64,000 bases of DNA. It comes from Heligmosomoides polygyrus polygyrus (lineage: Eukaryota > Nematoda > Chromadorea > Rhabditida > Heligmosomidae). Positions 50,598-63,190 of this stretch are shown here, piece by piece; within the stretch, counting starts at the first letter, position 1; each line of letters starts with the position of its first letter. Below the pieces are notes generated by a model. It did not search any database. It saw only the letters and a program-made list of their open reading frames with translations, and was not told the origin of the DNA. The position numbers were made by a program, and so were the translations under genes. The DNA lies in NCBI GenBank assembly GCA_947396885.1, contig OX377206.1:16983114-17047113 (forward strand). Reading direction: 5' to 3'.

Positions 50598-52252
50598 TTT
50601 GGCGCTGTTTGCAGCATTCCGTCCGCTGACATCAGCATGGAACCAGTCAAGCCAAATGTCTTGTTAGAAATGAAACAATTCAATTTCTGTTTTGACCGTA
50701 ACAAAATATCTTTATGAAGGCCCGCTTCTTTTCGTATATTGCAACTACGTATTTATTAGATTGCTCTCGAATGAATGTTTAGCTTCACTACTTTGTGTTC
50801 GAACATCCTACAGAATAGAGGTATACAGGGGAGGGGGGGGGGCGTACGTTCCATACACGATGCTGCCCGCCGCCCCACTTCCCGCCCTGCCTGCGCCGTC
50901 CCATTTGGACGAGTTGCGGCTCGCGAAAACCGCGCAGGAGTTTTCGTCAGTTGGAGCGACGTCGTCCAAAAACTGATAGGAGGAGATTGGAGCGCGCTAT
51001 CTCGCGGGGAACCCTGAAGTACTTCATGTTTCACTGCGTGTTCGCACACAAAATCTTTTATAATGCAGAATTGAAGTGAAATTCGAAAGAGACCAAAGCA
51101 ATAACCGAAGGGTTAACAAGCAGTTGCAATCGGGTGGCACATAGTAATCCTCCCTTGTGTTTTCTTGTTGATGTAGCCATAAGCACATGCGTATGTACCT
51201 TCCAGATTATTGCCATGTTTGTAGAAATAAGGTTAAAAAAATCGACGAACAGCAGTCCAGAGGATACAGCAATCGAAGCGAATTTGGAAACTTCAAAGGT
51301 GTCGTGGAGCCATACTCTTGCGTACTCGGATATTTCGTCCACGATGAACGCTCGGAGCGCCTCTTGCTCCGCCCCTTTTTAAGGGTGATATAGGGAACGT
51401 ATCTCCACCGGTCTACAGTGGTGTGACTTTGGCACAGGGCCTTTTATACAAAACATCAATAATGAAAATGATTATGGTAGACATATCTCTCACCGTTGTT
51501 TAGAAGCATTTTAGGTAGCAATCGTTTGTGTGGCCTACACATAAGCATGCCTTAGGGTATTGCTGGAAGTGGTCATTGTAGCTCCAACTCACCGACGTCT
51601 GCTTTCATCTAACGGTCAGTGGTGGATCATCCTAAGCCCTGAGCTTAACGTTCTGATTGCTTTTCACCACTTTGCTATATCAGTAAATTATTGCTAAACA
51701 ATTGTGGCTCAGTTTCTATTTCTAGCCCTTTGTTATGAAGGCAAGTTGTGCACGTGTTTCTTATTCACCCATGAAATCTTTAAAGACAGCTATACAGACT
51801 TTATTAGTTGTCATACGTGCCTCAAGAAGCATTTTTCATTCGACATTTCTACAACATAATCGTCGCAGTTCTTCCTGAATGAAGGCACACTTCTAGTGGA
51901 TGTGAACAAGGGCTGTTCTGATTCAGGGTCGGAGGACACACGGATGAGGGAGTGACTTCTCGTGATGTCATTGCAATTCTTACTACATGAGCATGAATAT
52001 CTAAGCATTCATAGAAAAACAAGGTAGAGCCGAGCGGTTAAGCTGCCGAAGCTGGTTTGCACGCTGTTTTCTTCATTTTCATGGCGAAATTTATTCATTG
52101 TCATCGATCCACCCTCCACGAAATTTCAATATAGATGGTTCAGAGAAGGCAGACTACTACTCCATTCAGTAATAATTCATGAACCTCTCCTTTCCCAAGA
52201 CAACTTTAAACGAGATTATTGGGCATCGGTAAGGTTGTGCCTGCTGCTGGAG
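50598..52252. other. Intergenic DNA, no assignable gene
   Basis: A 10-G run is at 50833-50842. Frames at 51134-51393 on + and 51058-51342 on - have no recognised domain. At 52022-52054 GGTAGAGCCGAGCGGTTAAG resembles the 5' part of a tRNA-Leu/Ser, but no 3' half follows. Confidence 0.35.
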
Positions 52253-52500
52253 TGTTTTGGGATCCGGCTCTCCCGCACAGGTCACTCAACCATTCCTTCT
52301 TTCTGGAATTGCTATAGAACTTGTTTGGAAAGGATTAAAATCTTCCAAGGACAAATCATCGCTCTGTCCATCGGCTGGTCTCTGCAAGGCATTGTATAGA
52401 ATAAATACGCATTCAGATAGCCCCATGATATCCCGCCATGTAGAATGCTTACGGCGTCCCGAAATGGGTCCACTATGTAGCTTCTATCCACATTAAAGCA
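52253..52500 (+). mobile_element. Diverged SINE
   Basis: It keeps ACTTGTTTGGAAAGGATTAA, CATCGGCTGG, AATACGCATTCAGATAGCC and GATATCCCGCCATGTAGAATG. Confidence 0.6.
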
Positions 52501-52578
52501 CAGTTCGTCTAGGAAAGCCTATAGTATCCTATAGTATCTTACTATCTTGCAATCCTTTCATTTGCCACGTATTTTCTG

Positions 52579-52700
52579 CTACTGGGTTGTCGCAAAAGTA
52601 ATTGCCGTTTCCGGGTCTGTTGAAATACAGTGCGTTTCAAAAGCTTGGCGCATGCGAAATGGATTCGCTAGCACCGTCCTTTATCCTTTCTTTATCTGTT
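52579..52700 (+). repeat. Solo mariner terminus followed by SINE 3' end
   Basis: TGGGTTGTCGCAAAAGTAAT at 52583 is a mariner terminal repeat. GGCGCATGCGAAATGG...CACCGTCCTTTATCC at 52650-52688 is the SINE tail. Confidence 0.55.
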
Positions 52701-52719
52701 ATTTCTGTATCCACCTCAT

Positions 52720-53450
52720 AGTTTGCCCATATCTTGTTTCGTGTTCATTTCAGCAGGCCTGCACTAGCTCCACTAGATTTCTCGCAAACGAAATAGGTAG
52801 CCACTTACTCTCAGATCAATTTTTCGTCTCACACGAAAGTCAGACTTTTTTGAAAAAAAATGGTTGTTTCAAAGGATGTATCCACTTATAAAAAAAGCTT
52901 TCTATTAAATTCAAATGTCGATCAGACCAGCATTATTTTTTACATCATACATCGTATTGCTTCATGCTTAATGCTACATATTGACAAGGTTCTGGATGAT
53001 TTGCCACCACGTGATTGAACTGTCGATTATTCGCGTAGACTCGTCGAACCACGATCCCCACTCGTTCTCCATTGGGTTGCTGTCAGGAGATCAGACCGGC
53101 CAGTCCGTTACTTGGATGCTGTGGCGATGGAGCCAAGCTTTGCTCGAGCTGGACACATGATCTGCAGCATTGTACTGCTGCAGGACATGTGTCCACTGTC
53201 TTCTGCCTCTCAACAAAAGCAGAATGTTGCACCCTACCACTCCAGACAGACCATGTGACACGACGGAAGACTAACAAGCCTGTAAGCTTGAATGTTTTGC
53301 TGCCGCAGAAGCCGGCCCATGTCAGTGATGAAGCGCCTCCAAAGTTGCGACTACGTGGGCTTGCCACAGGCTTCTCCAGTCGGTGTCCATTGGGACCATG
53401 CGGTTAAATTTTTTTCCCGTTAGTAAAGATGAAAAATCTAAGAACTTTAG
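52720..53450 (-). mobile_element. Decayed Tc1-type copy related to 23035-24530
   Basis: It follows the left half of the 23-kb foldback (AGCTCCACTAGATTTCTCGC, TTCGTCTCACACGAAAG, GACAAGGTTCTGGATGATTT, ATTCGCGTAGACTCGTCGAA). Transposase reading is broken throughout. Confidence 0.72.
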
Positions 53451-53602
53451 AACAATCCTCGCTGCAATTGCGTTCATCAGTCTACAAATTTCTGTATCTC
53501 TTGAAGGACTTTGTATGATTATAATGTCCGGATGGCTGGGCCAACCCCCAGATGCTCCCTGTACTGCTGCTTTATGGGAGCCTTCCTCAATGGTCTCTAT
53601 TA

Positions 53603-54649
53603 TTAGGTTGTCCCATAAGTCCCCGCCGTTTTTTTTTTCAACGATTCACTGTAGATTTCGCCGGCGGTCTCCTGTATAGCGCTGCATAGCATTCGAAAGA
53701 AAATGATTTCTTCTATCAGATGTATTGCATTTCTTTTCTCATCATGAATTTTGTCAATTTTTAGGTCATTGAAGTGAAAAGTGAAAAAGTGAAAAAGTAG
53801 CCATTTGCGCACTTGTTCTCTCCGCTTAGGTTTGTAATTTTTTGCGCATTTTTTATAGCACTTTAAAGACAATGTTCTGTACTACAAGAATGTGTGTTTG
53901 TGCTATTTGCTCATTCGTCCTTTATTGATTTTTAGGTCATCAAATTTTGACGTCCGAAGGAGGGTGGTTATTTTTGCCGACAGCTCCTGCTCTGTGGTTA
54001 GACATTTTGGGTGGGAGTTATATGTCATTCGAAAGAAAATGTCTTGCTCTATAATAATTTGTGTTGCGTTTATTGATTTCTGTTGAATATCAACAAAATG
54101 CCAAAAAGAGAAGAATCGTCTCCACCAACAACTCCTTCTTCAGTTGTTGATATTCGACAGAAATCAGCGTGAGCCAATAAACGCGACACAAATTCTTACT
54201 GAGCGAGACATCCTCTTCCAAACGACATATAACACCAAGCAAAAAAGTCCAACCACAGAACCGGAGTTTTGGTAAAAATTCGGACGGAAAAGTCGAAATT
54301 CCCAATTTGATAACCTAAAAATCAGTAACGGGCAAGTGAGAAAATAGGACCAACACATACTCTTGTAGTACAGAACATTGCCTTCCAAATGCTATTAAAA
54401 ACTGCGCAAAAAATTCCAAATCTAAGTGGATAGAACAACTGCGCAGATGACCACTTTCACTTTTCATCACTTTTCACTTTACCGGCCTAAAAATTGACAA
54501 AATTCAGAATGGAAAAAGAAATGCAATACATGTTCTGATAGAGCCAATCATTTTCTTTCGAAAGCTATGCAGCGCTATGCAAGAGACCGCCGGCGAAATC
54601 TGCAGCGAATCGTTGAAAAAAACGGCGGGGACTTATGGGACAACCTAAT
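53603..54649. mobile_element. 1.05-kb mariner-type foldback element, copy 3
   Basis: It begins TTAGGTTGTCCCATAAGTCC and ends ATGGGACAACCTAA. Internal short frames are conserved between copies only because the repeat is conserved; they are not genes. Confidence 0.87.
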
Positions 54650-55387
54650 ATATAGTTTCAAAACGGCTTATAGCAGTCTTTCTTTTATCTTTCGGATATA
54701 TTTTTCAACAGCGGCAAGAGCATCAAAAGAGCAACGAAGGTAGTGTTAATGAAATAGGACGGTGCTTCAAAACCTCTTTTGACCAATGGTAGGATGTTCT
54801 TCTTGTGGTTTATGCCCAGGTTGGTTTTGTTGTCCCGTTGTATTCTGGCTTGTGTTTAAATATATGTTCGGTTGTTTCGTACTAGGTCGACTTAGATTTT
54901 CAGTTATCGTAATTCTTGTCGTTGTTTTTTTGTTTCTACTCTGTTAAGCAAATTCGTGTCTGAGTTAGTTGCATTCCCGTACGAGCACGTCTTTCGGGAA
55001 GTAATAAATAAATAAATAAATAAATAAATAAGCGTGACCAACACATTTCTGAAGATTGAGTATGTGGGCCTTAAAATGACATTTTCTGGCCCGTATGGAT
55101 CGACATCGATACTCGTTGGTGAAAGTTTTGGTCAACCACGCGTGCACACCGTTGGTTTTCGTCTTCTTGGAGCATACATCTGACGGAGTATTTGATGGAG
55201 GTAATCCAGCCTGCATAATTGAGAACATAATGAGAGCATCGTCATCGTATGTAATTGCCATTTAGTTAAAGGTTAACTTATTTCGTTGGCATCATATCGA
55301 GTTTTGGTGAGATCGATGCTGATGTCGTTTGTCTACAATATGTTCAAGCGTATTGTGTGCAAACTTGAATAACACAGACGTTCATTA
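54650..55387. other. Intergenic DNA with (AATA)n
   Basis: (AATA)n is at about 55002-55031. A 98-codon - frame (55261-54965) begins ITYDDDALIMFSIMQAGLPP; I cannot assign it. Confidence 0.3.
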
Positions 55388-55822
55388 TTGCTGGAGCGCG
55401 TGGGATACCGACGTGAGGCCGGTCGCCAGCCTGAGAAGTGGAATTTTTCAATTACCTGTCGATCTATGTACCTCTGCTTTGCTATCGCCGCTCCACAAAT
55501 TCCGGGATATGGACGATATACTGTGAAGACAGACTGTGACGACAGCCACTATCTTTTAAAAACCGTAGGCATCATTGCAGCTTTGCTTGTGCCTTTTTTC
55601 TCTAGTTCTCCAGTCAATCAGGCCCAAACGCCTAGTCAGGTTCCGGATCTTGTTTCTCTTTCTCTTATCTTTGGATTCTTATTGTCACAGCTGTGTACTA
55701 GAATGACGGTTATAGTGCAAAAAGAATTCTTACTGTTGGCGCCATTATTTTTACAGAATCCTTCAGAAGTTTATGCTTGGTTGAGGAAACATATTGACCG
55801 GTTTGTTTTTCTTTGCCAGTAA
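55388..55822 (+). CDS. 144-codon open frame, hypothetical, one or two hydrophobic segments
   Basis: The frame is open from 55388 to a TAA at 55820. It has hydrophobic stretches TVGIIAALLVPFF (~60-72) and LVSLSLIFGFLLSQL (~88-102). The second loosely recalls membrane segments of CDP-alcohol phosphotransferases, but there is no catalytic motif and this is only a hint. It lies between repeats with no clear promoter or splice context. It may be an exon or chance. Confidence 0.2.
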   Translation: MLERVGYRREAGRQPEKWNFSITCRSMYLCFAIAAPQIPGYGRYTVKTDCDDSHYLLKTVGIIAALLVPFFSSSPVNQAQTPSQVPDLVSLSLIFGFLLSQLCTRMTVIVQKEFLLLAPLFLQNPSEVYAWLRKHIDRFVFLCQ

Positions 55823-55975
55823 ATTCTTCAAGGCCGTTCTTACCAAAATGCTGTAGAAGGTTCTCGAGACCTCACCTGGAGGAGTCTGTAAACATAACTC
55901 CTCAGAATGAAGCAATCACGGCCTCAATTTAAAGCCTTTAAAAACCGTACGTTAGCATTTCTAAATACTATTATA

Positions 55976-57022
55976 TTAGGTTGTCCCATAAGTCCTTGCA
56001 GTTTTTTTTTTCAACGATTCACTGCAGATTTCGCCGGCGGTCTCTTGCATAGCGCTGCATAGCTTTCGGAAGAGAATGATTTGCTCTATCAGAAGGTGTA
56101 TTGCATTTCTTTTTTCATCATGAATTTTGTCAATTTTTAGGTCGTTAAAGTGAAAAGTGATGAAAAGTGAAAGTGGTCATCTGCGCAGTTGTTCTATCCA
56201 CTTAGATTTGGAATTTTTTGCGCAGTTTTTAATAGCATTTGGAAGGCAATGTTCTGTACTACAAGAGTATGTGTTGGTCCTATTTTCTCACTTGTCCTTT
56301 ATTGATTTTTAGGCCATCAAATTGGGACGTTCGACTTTTCCGTCCGAATTTTTACCAAAACTCCGGTTCTGTGGTTGGACTTTTTTTGCTTGATGTTATA
56401 TGTCGTTTGGAAGAGGATGTCTTGCTCAGTAAGAACTTGTGTCGCGTTTATTAACTCACGCTGATTTCTGTCGAATATCAACAACTGAAGAAGGAGACGG
56501 AGTTGTTGGTGAAGACGATTTTTCTCTTTTTGGCATCTTGTTGATATTCAATAGAAATCAATAAACGCGACACTTATTCTTATAGAGCAAGACATTCTCT
56601 TTCGAAAGACATATAATGTCAACCCAAGAAGTCTAACCACAGAGCAGGAGCTGTCGGCAAATATAACCATCCTCCTTCGGACGTCCCAATTTGCTGACCT
56701 AAAAATCAATAAAGGACAAAAGAGCAAATAGCTCTAACACATATTCCAATAGTAAGGAACATTGTCTTCCAAATGCTATAAAAAACTGCGCAAAAATTTA
56801 CAAACCTAAGCGGAGAGAACAAGTGCGCAAATGGCTACTTTTTCACTTTTCACTTCGAATACCTAAAAATTGACAAAATTCATGAAGAAAAAAGAAATGC
56901 AATACATCTGATAGAGCAAATCATTCTTTTTCGAAATCTATGCAGCGCTATGCAAGAGACCGCCGGCGAAATCTGCAGTGAATCGTTGAAAAAAAACTGC
57001 AAGGACTTATGGAACAACGTAA
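55976..57022. mobile_element. 1.05-kb mariner-type foldback element, copy 4
   Basis: It begins TTAGGTTGTCCCATAAGTCC and ends in a slightly diverged GGAACAACGTAA. It is the same length as copy 3, lying 1.3 kb away. Confidence 0.86.
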
Positions 57023-58512
57023 TAATTAGGAGCTTATGCCGGCATCATAAACGATAATGCCGAAAGATTAAATTCTTGTTGCCTTTGCTTTGGATGTAGC
57101 ACGTCATAATCTGGCTCTCAGTTGCGGACTAAACAATGTAAGAATTGCAAGAGAAAACGGTATTCGTTCTAAGATTTGCTCGCTTATAATGTGCCAAAAT
57201 AAAAGTGTTTAAAGTTTGTTGCGAGGCTACGTTTGTGTCCTTTGTTTTCGAATTTCACTGTTTTTAATTGTTGACAAACATTTTGAAGCTCTCTATTTTC
57301 CCTGAGCTTCCTTACGCTAACAGTGTTTTTAGCACTGCTCTACCTTATCTTGATAAAGGTTGTTCATATTTACTGCGTATTTTTCGCTTTTTTGTGTTCA
57401 CACGTGTTGTTTGGTCCCATGTCTATAAACGAAAATAAAATAAAAATGTGGTAAACAAGGCCTCTGCGCACCTCAAGTGCATTAAATAATAAGTTAATAA
57501 TACGACTGTCTCTTCGTGTTCTATCTCTCTGCCTGATTTCAATGAACAAATGCTGACCAGTGGCACATCACCTCGACCGATCATGTCAAGCCATGTTCAG
57601 GGTCAACCGCTTGAAGGGAAATTTACGAACATGAGGGCCGGTTTAGACGCTTTACAAAAACTATACACTATCTATAATTAATTCTATAGTATGGGTGCGA
57701 GTATTGTATAATAACTGGTGGACACACCTCAACGTAACTAGTATTGATCGATGAATCAATATTGGCCGATACACCGACTTCTGGGGCGAAGCCCTACTCA
57801 GCAGTAAAACTGGTCCTTAATCCAGCTGTTGGTAATTTCTACAACGGTCGTTCTGAAAGTAAAAACTGAAAAGTTGAACAGTGGGTAGGCAAAACGTCGC
57901 TAAATGTGAAGCAGAAAATGTCGAACGGCAAGCAGATCCCATTTTCTGCCTAGAGGATTTTCAACTTTACCTTTTTATATATTCGGGACAACATTATAAA
58001 TCCTTTATGACCCTGTAGTATCCAAAATATGTTCACGCACAAGTTGAGTAGCCTACAATATTGGGGACGCCTTCCTACAACAAGGAACAGGAAGCAGCCG
58101 TGGTGATCATGTTAAGCATCAGGAAGAACGGAAAAGAAAAACACTGAAATTCCTGATTGGAGAAGCGAATAGTACCCGCTAGGGTGAGAAATTGATAAAA
58201 AACGAAAAGCAATCACTGAATTTTCAGTAATCACAGCGGTTGAACCAGTGTTGACTAGGAGGCCTCTCCTGAATGACGTGCCTTCTATTGTGATTCTGTT
58301 CCAAGGTAGCCTTAAGCTGCATAAGCTTCTACTCACACCCACACTTTTAATTAAGTCTGGCATTCTATATAAAGCACGGACATAAATCAGTGATGAAACG
58401 AAGTTTTCCCATGGAGCACCACGCCCCTAAAGCATTCTCTACATGATGAGCCTCGAAATGTACAAGCATGCTGTCGTCAAAATTTGGGATTTCCCCACGT
58501 AGGAACATTTGC
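57023..58512. other. Intergenic DNA, nothing recognised
   Basis: AT-rich, short frames only. Confidence 0.35.
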
Positions 58513-58792
58513 AGGGAGGAGGCGCCGACAGTCGCCTGCACCCGATACCAGGTTTCTGGTTCGGATTTCCCGCCCAGGCCAACGAAGTCTTCCATCGCTC
58601 CGGGGTCGGTGAATTGGTACCAGACTTGTCTGGGAAGGATAAAGCGCTGACTTGTTCATCGGCTGGCCACCGCAAGTCATTGTATGGCCAAATACGCATT
58701 CACATCGCCTCCACGACATCCCGTAGAAGTAGAATGCTTGGCGCATCCCAAATAGGATTGAGTAACGCTGTCCTTTATCCTTTATTATCCTT
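58513..58792 (+). mobile_element. SINE with 13-bp target duplication, slightly 5'-truncated
   Basis: TAGGAACATTTGC lies at 58500-58512 and 58793-58805. The copy lacks the first ~20 nt including box A. Confidence 0.93.
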
Positions 58793-58805
58793 TAGGAACA
58801 TTTGC

Positions 58806-59480
58806 GCCGCGTTGCAGCAGCTTCTATCGTGGAAATTTATACAGCAATCCTTAGTGTTACGTCGCGGACTCAAAAACCAGTGTCAGTGACCAAAGGGGGG
58901 CAATTTCCGCTCTTATATCAGTACAAAAGCAAAAACGATGATGCACAAGATCGGATCGGTTGAAGATAGTCGTGATGTGAATTTCCTCTAAGAATCACAA
59001 ACTATCCATAATTAGTAAAGACTAGTGTATGCTCAGAACAGTTTCACAGGGATGAAACTTACCACCCAACGAAATAAAAGTTCAGTTCGCATACCCTTAA
59101 GTCTCGTAGTAAAATATGTGATCTATGACGCGCCAAATGGGTTGTTTGTTTTCCTGCTCAAATCTACTATTTATTTAACACAACCTGTGGAGGATTTATT
59201 TTTTGGAAAAGAATGTATTGCAAGATCTGCATTTGATCTGCATATGGAGCTGGTTCTGAATTTCTGAAATGTACTTCTCCTATCCGCTGGATGAGGCCAA
59301 AGGCCTTGCCAGCCGCTTTCTTCAGGCAGTCTGTTAAAAGTTCTGTTCTTCCATGTGCCACTTTGTGATGTTCTTTTTGTTTCCAGTTATTTTCAGTTAT
59401 TTTTCGCTAGCTTATTTTATTATTTGTTCATTATGATGCATGGCTTTTTATGTATAATATAAATCAAAGACAAGGAATGG
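58806..59480. other. Intergenic DNA, nothing recognised
   Basis: No features identified. Confidence 0.3.
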
Positions 59481-59755
59481 ATAAAGGTAGGCGCTAGTTT
59501 CTTTGCGAGATGGGCCATGAATTTTACTTCTACGGGATATCGTGGAGGCGATTTGAATGCGTATTTGGCCTACATATGCAGCAATTTGCGGTGGTCAGCC
59601 GATGAAAAAGTCAGTGTTTTATCCTTCCCAGATGAGCCTGCTACCAATTCACCTACCCCAGAGGGATGGAAGGCTTGCTTGTCATGGGGTGAAATCCGAA
59701 CCAAAAACCTGGAGTCGGATGCAGGCGACAGCTTTCGCATTCATCGGCTGAGCTA
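59481..59755 (-). mobile_element. Diverged SINE, antisense
   Basis: It keeps the reverse complements of the tail, GCATTCAAATCGCCTCCACG and CCAGGTTTTTGGTTCGGATT. Confidence 0.75.
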
Positions 59756-59932
59756 CATACTCCACGTAAATAAATGCATATGTTTTCTGGTCTGTGTGTT
59801 TGCTATATTTTTGCATGTAAGCCTATCGCTTGTCCTGCCTTCTCCTTCATTATGCTTCCGGGTGATTTTGTTCTGTCAGAAAATGAGAAAATATGTGATC
59901 CGTGGTAGTAAATAAAAACTAATGTTAGAGTA

Positions 59933-59977
59933 AGCGCCGCGACGTCGCGCGCTAGCCGCGTGCAACGTCGCGGCGCT
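59933..59977. repeat. GC-rich hairpin with 13-bp arms
   Basis: AGCGCCGCGACGT is inverted as ACGTCGCGGCGCT with a 19-nt loop rich in CGCG. A second, shorter CG-rich palindrome lies at about 60421-60440. Confidence 0.8.
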
Positions 59978-60149
59978 GAAACGCGGACGTGCGCTCGGTG
60001 ACGCATGGTTAGCCGCAGAGCACGAAATGCTCTCAGTGTTTATACTCACAGACCACATTTCTAGCAAGGAACTTAAGATCCCACAGAATGTGGTAGACAA
60101 CAGTCAGCAGTATGACAATTAATCCGAGAACGGGCGATAGTGACCTTCT

Positions 60150-60208
60150 TCCGTAGTATAACCATAATATAGTATAATAGTATAACCATAATATAGTATA
60201 ACCATAGG
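60150..60208 (+). repeat. Tandem ATAACCATAATATAGT repeat
   Basis: Three imperfect units of TATAACCATAATATAG. Confidence 0.75.
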
Positions 60209-62360
60209 TAAAAATTGACCGAAGAAGTTGTAGATGACAAATACTGACGCTAGAAACCATCCACATGACCAAGATTCCTGTATAGACTGTCGCTGATCGT
60301 CCTATTGAAACCACATTCATATATCATCTCCAATGAAATAAGGCAAAGGCGTGCCGCATGTCCCTGTATGAAGCGTTTCTAGCCGTCGGAAGCATCGGAC
60401 CGCGACAACTCGTCTAATTCCGTCGCGCACCGTGCGCGACGCCAGGGGGGGGGGGGGTCGCGCGGCGTTGGAGTTATGTCTGCCCCCGATGAAGTTGGCT
60501 GAATATGACGAACCAGTGAGTTTAGAGCGACATTTTAGGAAGTATTTGGAGTAGCCAATAATTTTGCGTGGCTAGACTTATGGACATACACGATGGAATA
60601 AAGTTAACGATTCCGAAAAGGGCACACGGCAAAAACAAATAAAAACTATGAAAACAGAACCAAACGTTATGGAGCCTATTTGGTGAAAATCACTTTTGTG
60701 TATTTTCAATCTGAATTAGTGAGTATGAAAAATAAATTTTATACCAGAAACGTAGCAAACCCTTGTTTTTTTCAACAGAACTCTCACTCTTTCTTCCTTG
60801 TATGCGCTTTTTCTTTTCGTGCTGTCTTTCTTCTTTTTTGTTGAGTTTCTTTAGGGATTAGAAAAAAAGGGATTTTCAGACCAACTTGTTCTAAAGCATT
60901 TGGCGGCACAAAGGTCGAACGATAGCGCCGTTCGTAACGAACGGAAGGAAGCACTACGCAGGTTTGTGGATTGAATATGGGTGTTGTAATCCATGTAATC
61001 TGTTCTTCCTTTTGTTGTTCAAACGCTCGAGATTTTGCTAGCTATAAAAATGTTCATTCCTGTAGCATGCCAATGTAGCCCAGTCGACCCTCCTCGATAA
61101 AGAGGCGTGGAGGATGTTTCGAAGAAGTCCTTCCGTTGCTTTGGCGCTATTACTTCCAGCCTTTTGTTTCTGATTTCCTTCTGATACTAACACTCTCAGT
61201 GCCGCGGAGCGGCGCCAATCCCGTGGTTGCTCCTATCTGTGGGAAAATGCTTCCAGCCTTCTTAATTGTTTTCCTCTCGGCGTTCGTAAAGCTAGGCGGT
61301 ATGATGTAAATTCTTTGAACACGATGACCGTTGCCGTCTATGACCATCCAATAATTATTACTTCATACCTTGCGACCTTTCTCTTCCCATTTTCACGCTT
61401 TTATGTCACCAGTTGTAGAGCGGCTGTTTGAAAATTGTCAGCAGTTAGCTGATTCAACAGCTGGACTGGCTGCTGACTGGGGCTTCACCCAGATTCGTCG
61501 ATCCGCACTTGTTTCTTGATGTGAGGCCTGTCCTGAACAAGTCGTATAATTCGCACGTCAACCGAACATTTTATACAACAATCGATAAGATGTAATTATC
61601 AATAGTGCTCAATCGATAATGCAATGATGCATTTCCAATACATGTACATGGTGAGCTACTGCCTTCTCAGCAATTAGACTAACTACACTTTGAAGCTGCA
61701 AGGTTTGTTCTTGATACCAAAGAGACTGATAACCACCAACCAACTCATTCTGTTAGCCTATTGTCTCTCTCTCAAACCTTATTGTCACAATCATGCCAAG
61801 ACCTCTATAAAAAAAATCTTATACTTATCATTAGACCGATACAATGACTCATTGTACTCTTATGCTTTAATGTTTTCGCACTTTCCGTTGTAACTCAAAA
61901 TATCGGATGCAAGCCGCCACATTCAAATTAGGATGCCTTTATTTATAGAACAGTTTTTATCCCAAAAAAACCATTCATATTTTTTACACATCTTTGCAAA
62001 AAGTGAGGTTAGGATGAAATTTCTCAAGGAGGAAACCCTAAGCTTCTAGAGTCGATAAAGTCGTAAATGTCAAGTTCACGATTGGTTCCGTATTCAAACC
62101 ATTAGAACTGATTCGAGGTGCAAGCGACAACTGATGACTCCATCAACTGCGCTGCTATGCGCCCAATTTTTAGACTCATTTAAATACGACTACTGCTAGA
62201 TAGATTGAACTTTTCTCCCTTTCTCACTGGATCTTTTCTTCTGAACCTCTCCCAATGGTTGTCCATTAAAAACTGTGGTGTCGGGTCGTTTCAATTAGTA
62301 CCCTGTGCTTTGAAAATGGTGTTTGGGCTGGTGCATAATGTTGTAGATGTTTCGGACTAT
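60209..62360. other. Intergenic DNA, no assignable gene
   Basis: It contains a 13-G run (60445-60457) in a CpG-rich patch. The 65-codon - frame 61347-61150 has no domain I recognise. Confidence 0.35.
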
Positions 62361-62499
62361 TCTAATCTCAGAAGAAGGCGAAACTCGCCAAAACGTAAGC
62401 CGAATAAAAATTGGATAGCAATCTTGGTGAGCGGCTATAACAAGAACACTAACAGTTAAACTCTTCCATATAGATTGACATATCCTAGACCACCTTCCA

Positions 62500-62830
62500 T
62501 CTTGGAAATTATAATATCCTACTCTATCTAAGCGAGAACGGTAGTTTGTCTGTCTGTCTGTTTGTTTGCACAGAAGTGCTGGAAGAGTATATTGGGGGAA
62601 AGTGTGGGGGTGGGAGGTTTGTAGTTGTGTAGTGTCACCTACGTCGTGTTGAGAGGGGTCAGAAGACGTGTCGCCGATGTCACGCAAAGGGCGTTCGAGT
62701 TCCGAACATGTGTCATCGACGTCGTGAATGCGAGCGTCCGAGTTCCGAGGAGGTGTCACACCGAGATCGTTTAACCGGCGTCTGACAAGGAAAGGTTCCC
62801 AACTCAAGGTGAGCTTTTGCGATGCTATTT
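62500..62830 (+). repeat. Possible Helitron-like 5' end followed by a GTGTCACCGACGTCGTG repeat
   Basis: CTACTCTATCTAAGCGAGAA and (TGTC)n(TGTT)n at 62520-62570 resemble 5' ends of some Helitrons. Downstream, 62630-62760 has imperfect units of GTGTC-CGACGTCGTG and CGTTCGAGTTCCGA. The same unit occurs at 42090-42115 in the DNA inserted in the mariner. No Rep/helicase is present. Confidence 0.35.
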
Positions 62831-63094
62831 CGACACGATGTAGGGCCCTGTGAGCGGAGTCCAGAACCACAGTTAGTTTTTGCTGAACGCATTTTTAAAG
62901 GGAGATCTGAAGGTGTGGGCGCAACTGTCATCAACCCCTACGACACCCAAGGGGGGGGGGGGGTGTTCCTCGGCGGCGCAGCTGGTAGGAGGGCCGTCTC
63001 ATAGGAGCCCACCGGTGGTGTTTTCAGTTCAAGTCCGCGTGCTGCCGATGCTTTCGCACATATTAATTTGCTGTTATTACGCTTTCTCGCTCGG

Positions 63095-63178
63095 TTGGCC
63101 TAGGCGGGAAATCCGAACCGTGGAGCAGGAATCGGGTTCACGCGACAGCTGGCTCCTCCTCCGACTGCGCTACACATG
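63095..63178 (-). mobile_element. SINE head fragment, antisense
   Basis: GGGAAATCCGAACC and TCCTCCGACTGCGCTACACA are the reverse complement of box B and box A regions. Confidence 0.75.
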
Positions 63179-63190
63179 ACTATGCAAAAT

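Noticed and set aside
54164..56454. Conserved ~74-codon frame MEGNVLYYKSMCWSYF in several copies
   Set aside because: It lies inside the 1.05-kb foldback elements, appears in both halves, and is conserved only as repeat sequence.
62295..62870. 191-codon - strand frame
   Set aside because: It spans a GACGTCGTG tandem repeat. Its HDVGDTS-like repeat also occurs at 42 kb in non-coding repeat DNA.
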